From Actinomycetota bacterium (GTDB taxonomy: Bacteria > Actinomycetota > Thermoleophilia > Gaiellales > Gaiellaceae), in assembly GCA_005883335.1 (NCBI GenBank), contig VAXM01000073.1:1-38291 (forward strand): a stretch of 38,291 nt of DNA. Reading direction: 5' to 3'. The translations under genes were made by a program, and so were the position numbers. Positions 1 through 8,151 of the stretch are shown one piece after another; position 1 is the first letter of the stretch, and every line of letters begins with the position of its first letter. The notes below the pieces were generated by a model that was given only the letters and a program-made list of their open reading frames with translations, had not been told where the DNA came from and did not search any database.

Positions 1-91
1 CGAGCTCGGTTCTGCGCTCGCGGACTGGCTCGAGCGCCTTTCCGCCAGGCCGGCGATCGCGGCCGAGCGCGAAGTCGTCGCCGCGCTGTGA
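1..91 (+). CDS. C-terminal end of a probable glutathione S-transferase (partial)
   Basis: Only the last 29 codons are present; the gene begins outside the window. The frame that ends with TGA at 89-91 reads a helical tail with Trp-Leu-Glu-Arg-Leu followed by an Ala-Arg-Pro-Ala segment and a final EREVVAAL. A 'WLERLxARP' helix is typical of the C-terminal domain of cytosolic glutathione S-transferases, but the piece is too short for certainty. The TGA overlaps the GTG start of the next gene by 4 bases (GTGA), so the two are probably translationally coupled. Confidence 0.45.
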   Translation, partial: ELGSALADWLERLSARPAIAAEREVVAAL

Positions 92-747
92 AGGTCCTGT
101 TGCTGCACGCCTTCCCGTTCGACGAGCGCATGTGGGAGGGGTACGAAGGCGTCGCTCCGCGGCTCTACGGACGGGGCGAGAGCATCGACGGCTGGGCGCA
201 GCAGCTGGCGGCCGAGCACGACGGCCCGCTCGCAGTCGTCGGCGCGTCGATGGGCGGCTACTGCGCGCAGCGGCTGCTCGCGCACGCGGACGTGCGGGCA
301 CTCGTGCTCGTCGGCGCGAGGGCCGAGCCGGATCCTCCGGAGCGGCTCCCGGGGCGTGACGAGACGATCGCGCTCCTGTGGGAGGAGGGCGTCGAGGCCC
401 TCTGGGGGCGGCAGCGGCCGGCTCTGTTCCCGGAAGACGCCGACGAGGGCGCCGTGGCGAGGGCGCGCGAGATCGCGCTCGAACAGAGCGCCGAGGAGCT
501 CGCCACGGCGGTTGCGGCGATGCGCGACCGGCCGGACTCCACCGGGCTCGTGCGCGAGACCGAGGCGAAGGTGCTCGTCGCCCGCGGCGAGCACGACCCC
601 TTCCTGAGCGGGGACGAGGCCGAGGCGCTAGCGGCGTCAGCCCGCAACGGCCGCTCGCACACGTTCTCCGGCTCCGGGCACCTGCCTAGCTTCGAGCGGC
701 CCGAGGAGTTCAGGCTCGTCGTCGAGGAGTTCCTGGCCGGTGTCTGA
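88..747 (+). CDS. alpha/beta hydrolase
   Basis: A 219-residue alpha/beta-hydrolase-fold protein, probably cytoplasmic since no signal peptide is seen. The N-terminus MKVLLLHAFPFD carries the oxyanion-hole strand and HAFP motif. GASMGG near residues 52-57 is the nucleophile elbow, with Ser54. Asp170 (GEHDPF) and His198 (GSGHLP) complete a plausible triad. The lid region is short, with only a few helices, so this is a compact member of the family. The substrate cannot be inferred. The GTG start is supported by the 4-base overlap with the upstream stop and by the immediate start of the first beta strand. The next gene starts inside its last codons. Confidence 0.85.
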   Translation: MKVLLLHAFPFDERMWEGYEGVAPRLYGRGESIDGWAQQLAAEHDGPLAVVGASMGGYCAQRLLAHADVRALVLVGARAEPDPPERLPGRDETIALLWEEGVEALWGRQRPALFPEDADEGAVARAREIALEQSAEELATAVAAMRDRPDSTGLVRETEAKVLVARGEHDPFLSGDEAEALAASARNGRSHTFSGSGHLPSFERPEEFRLVVEEFLAGV

Positions 748-1528
748 GCTGCCGCCTCTGGTCGACGCCGCCTGGGTCCAGGAGCACCAGGGCGAGCCCG
801 ACCTCCTGCTCGGCGACGTGCGCGGCCCGAACGCCCACCAGCGCGGGCACCTGCCCGGCTCGATCCCGCTCGTGCTCGGCTCGCCGCCTCCCTTCGCCGA
901 GGCGGAGACCCTGCGCGAGTTCGCGGTCGAGGTGCAGCGGCGGCTGGGCCGCCACGGCGTCGACGGCAGCGAGCGGCTCGTCCTCTACGACCGAGGCGAC
1001 TGCGTCGGTGCCGCCGCTTCGGCCCAGGCGGCGCTGCTCGCGGGGCATCCGAGCGTCTCCGTCCTGGCAGAGGGGTTCGCCGGCTGGCCCGGGGAGGTCG
1101 AAGCGGGCGCGGTCGAGCTGCAGAAGACGAAGACGCGCCTGGAGCCGCGCCTCGAGGCGGTGCCGACCTGGCAGGAGCTCCGCGATCGCCTCGACGACCC
1201 GAACCTCACGATCCTCGACGTCCGCACTCCCGAGGAGTACTCGGGCAAGGCCGGGTCACCCTGCGATCCGCGCCAGGCCCACATCCCGGGCGCGCGGCTG
1301 CTCGAGTACGAGCGCCTGTTCGCGGGCGCCGGCCAGCCGCTGCCGCCGGAGCAGGTGCGCGAGCTGGCGGGGCTCCCGGAAGAAGCAGCGGTCGTCACGT
1401 ACTGCCACTCCGGCTCGCGCTCGGCCCTGGCCGCGCTCGCCCTCCGAGCCGCCGGCTACGACGCGCGCAACTACCCCGGCTCGTGGCACGAGTGGTCCCG
1501 CCACGACGAGCTGCCGGTAGAAAAGTGA
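740..1528 (+). CDS. two-domain rhodanese (thiosulfate/3-mercaptopyruvate sulfurtransferase)
   Basis: A 262-residue tandem rhodanese protein, a class that moves sulfane sulfur from thiosulfate or 3-mercaptopyruvate to an acceptor such as cyanide or thiols. The N-terminal rhodanese domain (about 5-120) has YDRGD where a catalytic Cys would sit, so it is structural, as usual. The C-terminal domain (about 140-262) carries the active-site loop CHSGSR with Cys222. The loop fits CxxGxR[ST], but His at the second position is less common than Arg. The GTG start at 740 overlaps the hydrolase stop by 8 bases, so the two genes are probably co-transcribed. The exact donor cannot be told from sequence. Confidence 0.88.
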   Translation: MSELPPLVDAAWVQEHQGEPDLLLGDVRGPNAHQRGHLPGSIPLVLGSPPPFAEAETLREFAVEVQRRLGRHGVDGSERLVLYDRGDCVGAAASAQAALLAGHPSVSVLAEGFAGWPGEVEAGAVELQKTKTRLEPRLEAVPTWQELRDRLDDPNLTILDVRTPEEYSGKAGSPCDPRQAHIPGARLLEYERLFAGAGQPLPPEQVRELAGLPEEAAVVTYCHSGSRSALAALALRAAGYDARNYPGSWHEWSRHDELPVEK

Positions 1529-1530
1529 GA

Positions 1531-1552
1531 GGCCCCGCGAAGGGGCGGGGCC
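1531..1552. terminator. hairpin between convergent genes (probable bidirectional terminator)
   Basis: GGCCCCGC at 1531-1538 pairs perfectly with GCGGGGCC at 1545-1552 around a 6-base loop. It lies in the 33-base gap between the rhodanese gene (+) and the secreted-protein gene (-), where a shared terminator is expected. No clear U-run follows on either strand, so intrinsic termination may be weak. Confidence 0.6.
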
Positions 1553-1561
1553 CCTCGGTTC

Positions 1562-2659
1562 CTAACGCCTTGGCTTGACGACGATCGTGTTCGCGCTGGT
1601 CAGGGGCGCGAGCGACGTCCCGTTGCACGGGATCGGCAGGCCCGAAGGCGACGGCCCTTCGCAGTTGTCGCCGGTCGAGGGCACGAGCAGGTAGTTCTCG
1701 AAGCGCATCTGGTAGAAGGTTTTCTTCTTCCCCTTCGGCCGCTTGCGCGCGATCGAGTACTTGCCGTTGCTCTTGACGCCCTTCGTGCTCGCGAACTTGC
1801 CGGTGCCGAAGAGCCCGTTGGGCGTGCCGAGGGTGTAGTTCGGCGCCGGCTGGGCCTTCGTCGACGAGTAGAGGTGCAGCTTGATGCCGCCCGGGTTCAG
1901 ACCGGCGATCGAGAGCGCACCCGAGAACGCGACCTGAGAAGCCTTGCTCTTGGCCCGCTTGAAGGTGAGCGAGCTCGGGAGGCCGACGTACGTGCGCCAC
2001 TCGACGGTCCCGGCCGGATTCGCCGTGGTCGTTCCGGGGACGAACGGCGTGAAGTCCGCCGCCCATTGGTAGCTGCCCTTGCTGGAGGCGTTGGTGAAGA
2101 GGCCCTTGACCGAGTAGTTGGCGACGATCAGCTGGGCTCCGGTCACGTTCGCCGGATCCGCCGGGCTCTGCAGGCAGATCTGCTGGACGACGTACGGCCC
2201 GACGACGTTGACGAAGGCCGGGATCCGGATGCTCTGGCCCTGGAGGGTCGTGTCGAGAATCCAGACGTGCTGATTCGTGGTCGAGCCCGTGCAGGCCTGC
2301 GATTGCGCCATGATCGCCGGATCGGCCGGATCGGCGACGACGACATTGCCCGCGAGAGGCACGATGATGTCGCCGACCTTGTGGGCCTGCACGTAGGCAA
2401 GCGCCTTGCCGATGACCGTGCCGGGCGTCTGCGACAGGTTGCTCGCGTAGCCGGCCGGCGAGAAGATCGTCATCTTCGCGGTCGGATCGTTGCTCGGGTC
2501 GATCGTGACGACGAATCCTGCGGTCGTCGCGGCGCCGACCTTGTAGCTCGACTGCTGAACGGTCAGGTCAGGCTGGTAGACGGCGAGCGCGGGCGCCGCG
2601 AACGCCAGGCCGAGGAGCCCGGCACACACGACCAGCAGCAAGCGCAATCGTTTCTTCAT
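1562..2659 (-). CDS. secreted protein of unknown function
   Basis: A 365-residue protein that I do not recognise. It starts with a clear Sec signal peptide: MKKRLRLL, a hydrophobic core, and a likely cleavage after APALA near residue 26. The mature part is rich in Gly, Ser, Thr, Val and Ala, looks beta-rich, and has a basic patch (KRPKGKKK) about 60 residues before the C-terminus. Three Cys residues are visible in the mature chain. The open frame extends upstream to 3517, but that part is antisense to the binding-protein gene. ATG at 2659 is chosen because it begins the signal peptide and is preceded by a good GAAGGGG ribosome site. It lies 80 bases downstream of the binding-protein stop on the same strand. 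Confidence 0.75.
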   Translation of the reverse strand: MKKRLRLLLVVCAGLLGLAFAAPALAVYQPDLTVQQSSYKVGAATTAGFVVTIDPSNDPTAKMTIFSPAGYASNLSQTPGTVIGKALAYVQAHKVGDIIVPLAGNVVVADPADPAIMAQSQACTGSTTNQHVWILDTTLQGQSIRIPAFVNVVGPYVVQQICLQSPADPANVTGAQLIVANYSVKGLFTNASSKGSYQWAADFTPFVPGTTTANPAGTVEWRTYVGLPSSLTFKRAKSKASQVAFSGALSIAGLNPGGIKLHLYSSTKAQPAPNYTLGTPNGLFGTGKFASTKGVKSNGKYSIARKRPKGKKKTFYQMRFENYLLVPSTGDNCEGPSPSGLPIPCNGTSLAPLTSANTIVVKPRR

Positions 2660-2739
2660 ATCCCCTTCTTTCGTAGGAACCCCCTGGGAAAAGCCCTCAC
2701 ACGGTGAGACGTAGATCGCACTGGGATAGTTAAGCCCTC

Positions 2740-3951
2740 CTATCGTGGGTTTACAAGCGGCCCGAAGAGGACCCAGAGGTCCTTTCGATACCGAAGCATC
2801 CGCGCCTTCGCGATCGGGAAGTAGTTCGTCGGGCTCGTGCGCACGTAGACCCCCGGGAGCAGGAACGGGTTGGAGCGCTCGTTCATGTGCGTGACCGCGC
2901 GCATGAAGCTCTGCCGGGTGAGATTGCGGCCGGCGTGGCGGAGCGCGTCGACCATCGAGTAGGCGACCGTCATCCCGTACCAGTTGTAGACATCCGAGGG
3001 CCGGGCGCCCTTGTCGTAGCGCTTGAGGATTTTCTTGTAGAGGGCGACCGCAGGATCGTGCTTCCACGCTGGCGAGGTCGGGTCCTTGACGAACGCGAAG
3101 CTGAGCGCGTTGTTCGTCTCCTTCCCCTTCGTGTTTGTGCGCGCGATGCTCATGATCGTCGGCTCGATCGAGACCGCGCTGACGAAGAAGCGCGGGTACC
3201 AGCCGAGCTTGTACGCGGCGACGAAGCCCTGGATCGCGTAGGTCGGGAGGGCGAAGAGCATGAACGTGTCCGCTTTCGAGGCGCGGAGCCTCGCGATCTG
3301 GGAGCGGATGTCCGTGTCGGTGACCTCGTACGACTGCTTGGCGACGATCCGCGAGGCGCGCTTGCCGAGGCCGCGCTGGAGGCCGTGCAAGAGGTCGTTG
3401 CCGTAGTCGCTGTTCTCGTAGAGGACGGCGATCTTGGCCTTGGGCCGGTGCGTGACGACGTAGCGGCCGTAGATCGCGCCCTCGCCCTCGAAGCTCGGCA
3501 GGTAGCCCATCGTCCACGGGAACTGCTTGTAGCCGCGGCCTACCTTGGCGGCGCCGGTGCCGGCGAAGACCTCGGGGACCTTGACGGCGTTCAGATAGCC
3601 GCGGATCGCAATCGTGTGCTCCGTGCCGATCGTGTTGAAGATCGCGAAGACCTTGTCCTGCTCGACGAGCTCGCGGGTCAGCTCCAGCGTCCGCGAGGGG
3701 TCGTAGCCGTCGTCGCGGTACAGGTACTTGAGCTTGCGTCCATGGACGCCGCCGCGGGCATTGACGTACTTGAAGTAGGCGTTCGCGGCTGGGCCGATGG
3801 CGCCGAAGGCCGAGGCCTGGCCGCTGAGCGGGACGGTGCCGCCGATCAGGACCTGGGTGCCGGTGACTCCTGGAGTTTCGGCCGGGCGGCTGCCTGCTGC
3901 CGGAACGAAGAGAACGAGCGCCGCCGCCGCGACGAGGACGAGCCGCGTCAC
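2740..3951 (-). CDS. branched-chain amino-acid-type ABC substrate-binding protein (LivJ-like, Peripla_BP_6)
   Basis: A 403-residue exported solute-binding protein. It has a signal peptide (MTRLVLVAAAALVLFVPAAG), then the family opening GVTGTQVLIGGTVPLSGQAS. Further marks are the AYFKYVNARGGVHGRKLKYLYRDDGYDPSRT segment (in two parts) and a second lobe with KIAVLYENSDYG. These are characteristic of Leu/Ile/Val-family periplasmic binding proteins, which pass ligand to a LivHMGF permease. No permease or ATPase gene is nearby, so it is an orphan receptor or serves a distant transporter. The ligand is unknown and could be an amide or another small molecule. The GTG start overlaps the upstream gene's TGA by 4 bases. 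Confidence 0.88.
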   Translation of the reverse strand: MTRLVLVAAAALVLFVPAAGSRPAETPGVTGTQVLIGGTVPLSGQASAFGAIGPAANAYFKYVNARGGVHGRKLKYLYRDDGYDPSRTLELTRELVEQDKVFAIFNTIGTEHTIAIRGYLNAVKVPEVFAGTGAAKVGRGYKQFPWTMGYLPSFEGEGAIYGRYVVTHRPKAKIAVLYENSDYGNDLLHGLQRGLGKRASRIVAKQSYEVTDTDIRSQIARLRASKADTFMLFALPTYAIQGFVAAYKLGWYPRFFVSAVSIEPTIMSIARTNTKGKETNNALSFAFVKDPTSPAWKHDPAVALYKKILKRYDKGARPSDVYNWYGMTVAYSMVDALRHAGRNLTRQSFMRAVTHMNERSNPFLLPGVYVRTSPTNYFPIAKARMLRYRKDLWVLFGPLVNPR

Positions 3952-5372
3952 CGGGAGATCGGCTTCCGCAGCACCGGCAGGACGAGCTGGGCCGGGCCGA
4001 GCGAGATCTTCGCCCCGGCCGGCATCGGCAGGTCGAGGTAGAGCAGGTTGTTCGGGTCCTGGGCGAGCGAGTTGGAGGCGAGGGTCAGCGTCAGCGTCGA
4101 GCCGCGCGGAATCAGCGTCGCGTCGTCAATCATCCGGATCGTCAGCGTGTGCGAGCCGCTCATCCCCGAGGTGTTGACCCCGCCCTCGCTGACGACGATC
4201 GTCTTGCCGCGCCGTGGTTTCGCGGTGAGCACCGCGACGAGGCGCGACCAGCCGCCCGAGAGCTTCGCCTTGACGCGGATGCGTGCGGAGCCGAAGGTCT
4301 CGACGCGCGTCCGCAAGCGCCCGCTCGTGCGCTCGCCTTTGCCACGGCCGGGGAACGAGTCCCGGCCGGGGAACGCGACCGTGACGTTCCGCGATGCGGG
4401 CAGCTTCGTGAAGTGATGCGCCTGTCCACCCCACGGGTCCGGCGAGATGTTGATCGGGTATCGGCCCGGTGGGATCGGGCTGTGGGCCAGCCAGCGGCTG
4501 AACCAGCTCTCGCCCTCGGCGACGACCCTTGCCACGTCGGGGCCGGGGAACGTCGAGGGGCCGTGCCCGAAATCGCCGATGTAGAGCTGCTTCGGGCCCT
4601 TCAGGAGCCGGTAGGCCGCCTTCGCCTGGGCCAGGTCGAAGACGAAGTCGCGCCGGCCCTGGAAGAGGTAGACGGGCGTCGTCACCCGGGACAGCTGGGA
4701 GAGGCTCGAGCGCTGCGCCGCCCATGCGCGGAGCACTGAGAGGTTTCGGCTCGCGAGCGCGTCCTGCTCGATCGCCTTCACCGAGGGGTCGAGCCTCGAC
4801 TCGGGCACGGAGCTCAGCAAGCCGTAGATCGCCCCGGACTTCGAGAGGTTCTGCGGTGCGAGCGCGCTGTAGAGGTTGCTCCACGTCTGGACGGTCGCGA
4901 CCGCAGTCCACGGGACGCCTTCGACCAGCGACCGCAGCACGGCGCCGCCGCCGAGCGAGATTCCCCAGGCGCCGATGGCGTGGGGATCGATCTCCGATCG
5001 GCTCGCGAGCCAGTCGTGGACGGCACGCGTGTCGGCGATCTCGCGCGGTCCGTCGACCGAGACGAGCCCGCCTGACTGGCCGTGGCCGCGCGCGTCGAAG
5101 GAAAGGACGGCGAACGTGTCGGCCCACCGCTGGGCGATGAAGTCGACGTCCTGCCGCGAGCCGCCCAGGCCGTGAAGCAGGACGATCGCAGGGAAGCCCT
5201 GCAGCGGCGGATCGCCGTTCGGCTCGTAGAGCGTGGCGCCGAGGTCGACGCCGTCGTCCATGTGCAGCACGAGGTCGTGCCGGGTGAAGGCGGACGCTCG
5301 CCCGGAGGCGACGAGCGCGATCACGCCCGCGACGAGAATCGCGACGACCCGGCGGCCCAAGGGTTCCATCAT
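3948..5372 (-). CDS. secreted alpha/beta hydrolase, S15/CocE-like with C-terminal jelly-roll domain
   Basis: A 474-residue exported hydrolase. A hydrophobic signal segment (about 8-28, ending GRASA) precedes a catalytic domain with the oxyanion motif LLHGLGGS (66-72) and SFDARGHGQS. The nucleophile elbow is GISLGG (Ser139), an acid occurs in GRRDFVFD, and the His is in GDFGHGP. From about residue 325 a beta-rich domain resembles the PepX_C/galactose-binding jelly roll of X-Pro dipeptidyl-peptidases and cocaine-esterase relatives. The substrate is not predictable. Two adjacent ATGs (5372, 5369) open the frame. A TTG at 5360 in the same frame sits 7 nt after a TATGAT box and may be the real leaderless start. 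It overlaps the binding-protein gene by 4 bases, which suggests an operon. Confidence 0.8.
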   Translation of the reverse strand: MMEPLGRRVVAILVAGVIALVASGRASAFTRHDLVLHMDDGVDLGATLYEPNGDPPLQGFPAIVLLHGLGGSRQDVDFIAQRWADTFAVLSFDARGHGQSGGLVSVDGPREIADTRAVHDWLASRSEIDPHAIGAWGISLGGGAVLRSLVEGVPWTAVATVQTWSNLYSALAPQNLSKSGAIYGLLSSVPESRLDPSVKAIEQDALASRNLSVLRAWAAQRSSLSQLSRVTTPVYLFQGRRDFVFDLAQAKAAYRLLKGPKQLYIGDFGHGPSTFPGPDVARVVAEGESWFSRWLAHSPIPPGRYPINISPDPWGGQAHHFTKLPASRNVTVAFPGRDSFPGRGKGERTSGRLRTRVETFGSARIRVKAKLSGGWSRLVAVLTAKPRRGKTIVVSEGGVNTSGMSGSHTLTIRMIDDATLIPRGSTLTLTLASNSLAQDPNNLLYLDLPMPAGAKISLGPAQLVLPVLRKPISR

Positions 5373-5377
5373 AGAAT
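5368..5377. promoter_or_regulatory. back-to-back -10 boxes between S15-like hydrolase and murI
   Basis: On the + strand TAGAAT (5372-5377) ends 6 nt before the murI GTG at 5384. On the - strand TATGAT (5373-5368) ends 7 nt before an in-frame TTG at 5360 in the hydrolase gene. The gap between the genes is only 11 bases, so both would give leaderless mRNAs. No convincing -35 is visible. Confidence 0.5.
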
Positions 5378-5383
5378 CGCCCC

Positions 5384-6202
5384 GTGGATTCGCGGCCGGT
5401 CGGGGTCTTCGACTCGGGCGTGGGCGGGCTGACCGTCCTGCACGAGTGTCTCGTGACGATGCCGCACGAGGATTTCGTCTACCTCGGCGACCACGCGCGG
5501 CTCCCGTACGGGCCGCGGCCGCTGGACGAGGTGCGCCGGTTCGCGCACGAGATCGGCGCGTTCCTCGAGGGCCAGGACGTGAAGGTCGTCGTCGTCGCCT
5601 GCAACTCGGCGACCTCGGCTGCCCTGCCGCAGCTCCAGGAGGAGCTCACCGTGCCGGTGGTCGGTGTGATCACGCCCGAGGCGCACGCGGCGGTGCAGGC
5701 GACTCGCAACCGGCGGATCGGCCTGCTGGCGACGCAGGCGACCGTCGAGGCGGGGCGCTACGCGACGCTCGTCCACGATCTCGACGCCGGGGTCGAGCTC
5801 TTCCCGGTCGCGTGCGCGCGCCTGGTCCCGCTGATCGAGAGCGACGACCCGTTCTCAGCACAGACGACCGAGGCCGTGCGCGAGTACGCAGGGCCGCTCA
5901 AGGAGGCGGCGGTCGACACCGTCATTCTCGGCTGCACGCACTATCCGCTGATCCGGCCGATCTTCCAGCGCGTCTTCGGCCGCGACGTGACCCTCGTCTT
6001 CTCGGCAGAGGAGACCGCCCGCGAGGTCGCCGAGACGCTCGCCCGCAAGGGGATCGAGAACGGCGAGGGGCGCGAGGGCAACTACCGGTTCCTGACGACC
6101 GGCGAGCCGTCCCTGTTCCGGGAGCTCGGCGAGCGTTTCCTGCAGCTGCCGCTCGGCGACATCGAGCAGGTGGCGGTCGCGGACCTCGAGTTGGTTCCAT
6201 GA
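5384..6202 (+). CDS. murI: glutamate racemase
   Basis: MurI interconverts L- and D-glutamate in the cytoplasm, giving the D-Glu of the peptidoglycan stem peptide. The 272-residue protein has normal length. Visible motifs are GVFDSGVGGLTV (Asp10, Ser11), YLGDHARLPYG, VVACNSATSAAL with catalytic Cys73, and ILGCTHYPLI with the second catalytic Cys184. The GTG start is the only suitable one before the first motif and lies 6 nt after TAGAAT, consistent with a leaderless transcript. Its stop overlaps the rph start (ATGA). The order murI-rph-rdgB is a familiar actinobacterial arrangement. Confidence 0.96.
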   Translation: MDSRPVGVFDSGVGGLTVLHECLVTMPHEDFVYLGDHARLPYGPRPLDEVRRFAHEIGAFLEGQDVKVVVVACNSATSAALPQLQEELTVPVVGVITPEAHAAVQATRNRRIGLLATQATVEAGRYATLVHDLDAGVELFPVACARLVPLIESDDPFSAQTTEAVREYAGPLKEAAVDTVILGCTHYPLIRPIFQRVFGRDVTLVFSAEETAREVAETLARKGIENGEGREGNYRFLTTGEPSLFRELGERFLQLPLGDIEQVAVADLELVP

Positions 6203-6909
6203 GGGCCGAGGGAAGGCGCCCCGACGAGCTGCGCGCGCTCGAGATCGTCCTCGACTACCTCGAGCAGCCGATGGGAGCGGCCCTCTATTCCCAGGGAAAG
6301 ACGCGGGTGCTCTGCACGGCGTCGCTCGACGAGGGGGTGCCGCGCTGGCTCCGCGACTCCGGCCGGGGCTGGCTGACCGCGGAGTACTCGATGCTGCCGG
6401 CCTCGACGGGCGAACGGAGCCAGCGCGAGGCGAGCGCGGGGAAGCAGAAGGGGCGCACCGTCGAGATCCAGCGGCTGATCGGACGGGCGCTGCGCGCGGT
6501 GGCCGACATGGAGGCGCTCGGCGAGCGGACGCTCTGGCTCGATTGCGACGTCCTCCAGGCCGACGGAGGCACGCGCTGCGCGGCGATCTCCGGGGCCTAC
6601 GTCGCGGCCGCGCGGGCGCTGGACCGCGCCGGGCTCGGCCGCGTCCTGACGGACTCTGTCGCGGCGGTCTCGCTCGGGATCGTCGGCGGCGAGCGGCTGC
6701 TCGACCTCGACTACGAGGAAGACTCGAGCGCCGAGGTCGACCTGAACGTGGTCATGACCGGTGCGGGCAGGCTCGTCGAGGTGCAGGCGACGGCCGAACG
6801 CGCGCCGTTCGACCGGCCCGAGCTCGAGGAGCTTCTCGACCTGGGAGCGGCCGGGATCGAGAAGATCGGCGAGGCCCAGGAGCAGGCCCTCGATGCTGCT
6901 CGCGTCTAG
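6199..6909 (+). CDS. rph: ribonuclease PH
   Basis: A phosphorolytic 3'-5' exoribonuclease that trims tRNA 3' ends using phosphate. The 236-residue length is normal for RNase PH. Diagnostic segments are the RRPDELRAL opening, CTASLDEGVPRWL, GWLTAEYSMLP, and the GRTVEIQRLIGRALRA stretch with the phosphate-binding Arg. WLDCDVLQADGGTRCAAI follows. The ATG at 6199 overlaps the murI stop by 4 bases. A longer in-frame extension upstream is antisense-like coding inside murI and is not credible. It continues directly into the mgtC-like gene, so murI-rph-mgtC-rdgB form one probable operon. Confidence 0.95.
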   Translation: MRAEGRRPDELRALEIVLDYLEQPMGAALYSQGKTRVLCTASLDEGVPRWLRDSGRGWLTAEYSMLPASTGERSQREASAGKQKGRTVEIQRLIGRALRAVADMEALGERTLWLDCDVLQADGGTRCAAISGAYVAAARALDRAGLGRVLTDSVAAVSLGIVGGERLLDLDYEEDSSAEVDLNVVMTGAGRLVEVQATAERAPFDRPELEELLDLGAAGIEKIGEAQEQALDAARV

Positions 6910-7594
6910 CGTCCCGTCGCTCTCGTGGGAGGAGGCGCTGCTGCGCCTCGCCCTCGCGGCCGCGCTCGGTGGGGCCGTCGGCCTCGAGCGTGAGTTCCGG
7001 GAGCGGGAGGCCGGCTTTCGGACGCACATGCTCGTCTCGCTGGGCTCGGCCCTCTTCACGATTGCCTCCGCCTACGGCTTCCGCGATTTCCTCCTCCACG
7101 GTGGCGGTCTCGTCCGCACCGATCCGACCCGGATCGCGGCGCAGATCGTGACCGGGATCGGCTTCCTCGGCGCGGGCGCGATCATCCGGCAGGGGCTCTC
7201 CATTCGCGGGCTGACGACCGCGGCCACGCTCTGGGTCGTCGCGGCGATCGGGCTGACGGCGGGGGCCGGGTACTACTCGGCTGCCGCGATCACGACGCTG
7301 CTGGTGATCGTCTCGCTCTGGCCGCTGCGCATCCTCACCCATCGCGTGATGTCCCGCTTCCGGCCCGAGACGGACCGGCTCATCGCGCAGCTCCCTGCCG
7401 GGGAGAGCCCGGCGCCGCTGATCCAGGAGCTCGAGAGCCAGGGCGCGCAGCTGCGCGCGCTCGAGATCGGGCACGAGGCCGATCGGAGGACGGTGCTGCT
7501 GGACGTGACGCTGCCGCCGCGTTCCGACGCCCCGGCGATCGTGGCGAAGCTCTCGGAGCTCGACAACGTGCTGGAGATCCGCTGGGCGGACTAA
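6893..7594 (+). CDS. MgtC/SapB family membrane protein
   Basis: A 233-residue protein of the MgtC/SapB family, inner-membrane proteins tied to low-magnesium adaptation and regulation of the ATP synthase or other membrane partners. The N-terminal part (about 10-135) has the family signature: GGAVGLEREFREREAGFRTH (G-x-E-R-E), LVSLGSALFT, and IVTGIGFLGAGAIIRQG followed by GLTTAATLWVVAAIGL. These cover four or five hydrophobic segments. The C-terminal 90 residues form a soluble alpha/beta domain with an ACT-like pattern. The ATG at 6893 lies 17 bases inside rph. The gene sits between rph and rdgB, which is unusual, and I see no reason for it from sequence. Confidence 0.88.
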   Translation: MLLASSVPSLSWEEALLRLALAAALGGAVGLEREFREREAGFRTHMLVSLGSALFTIASAYGFRDFLLHGGGLVRTDPTRIAAQIVTGIGFLGAGAIIRQGLSIRGLTTAATLWVVAAIGLTAGAGYYSAAAITTLLVIVSLWPLRILTHRVMSRFRPETDRLIAQLPAGESPAPLIQELESQGAQLRALEIGHEADRRTVLLDVTLPPRSDAPAIVAKLSELDNVLEIRWAD

Positions 7595-8151
7595 AGGTTC
7601 TGCTCGCGTCGCGGAACCGGAACAAGCTGCGGGAGCTCTCGGCGCTGCTTCCCGACTGGGAGCTGGAGCCGCTCGACGCCGAGGACTATCCGCCCGAGAC
7701 CGGGGAGACGTACTACGAAAACGCGCGCGCAAAGGCCCTCTTCGGCCCGGACGACGAGTGGGTCCTGGGCGAGGATTCCGGGCTCGAAGTGGAGGCGCTG
7801 GGCGGGCGGCCGGGAGTTCGCTCGGCTCGCTACGGCGCCGAGGGGACTGAGGCGAACGAACGGCTGCTCGGGGAGCTAGGCGGGGTCGAGGATCGCGCGG
7901 CGCGGTACGTCTGCGAGCTCGTCCTGATCGCCCCTGACCGCCGCGAGCTCCGTGGGACCGGTGTGCTCGAGGGGCAGATCGCGGACGAACCACGGGGGTC
8001 GGAGGGATTCGGCTACGACCCGATCTTCGTGCCCGAAGGCGAGCAGCAGACGGTCGCGGAGCTCGGAAACGAGTGGAAGTCGCGCAACTCACACCGGGCC
8101 CGCGCCGCCCGGGCGCTCTCAGGCCAGGCCCGCAGCCTCCTCGGGCACTGA
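7582..8151 (+). CDS. rdgB: XTP/dITP pyrophosphatase (RdgB/HAM1), non-canonical start
   Basis: RdgB hydrolyses ITP, dITP and XTP to monophosphates to keep deaminated purines out of nucleic acids. The frame contains the family hallmarks: LLASRNRNKLREL (the SxNxxK motif), PETGETYYENARAKA, LGEDSGLEVEALGGRPGVRSARY, and GSEGFGYDPIFVPEG. The only canonical start, GTG at 7789, would remove the substrate-binding N-terminus. No ATG, GTG or TTG precedes it in the open frame near the mgtC end. CTG at 7582 is given here because GGAGA lies 5 nt upstream and it keeps the whole first strand. CTG at 7600 is another choice. The 3' end overlaps the convergent YihY gene by 33 bases. Confidence 0.82.
   Translation: MGGLKVLLASRNRNKLRELSALLPDWELEPLDAEDYPPETGETYYENARAKALFGPDDEWVLGEDSGLEVEALGGRPGVRSARYGAEGTEANERLLGELGGVEDRAARYVCELVLIAPDRRELRGTGVLEGQIADEPRGSEGFGYDPIFVPEGEQQTVAELGNEWKSRNSHRARAARALSGQARSLLGH

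Noticed and set aside
2660-2760. Promoter before the secreted orphan gene (TTGTAA with a weak -10 on the minus strand)
   Set aside because: The -10 match is poor at any acceptable spacing, and the gene may be read from the upstream operon.
2660-3517. N-terminal extension of the secreted protein frame
   Set aside because: It is antisense-phase sequence inside the binding-protein gene; the signal peptide and ribosome site place the real start at 2659.
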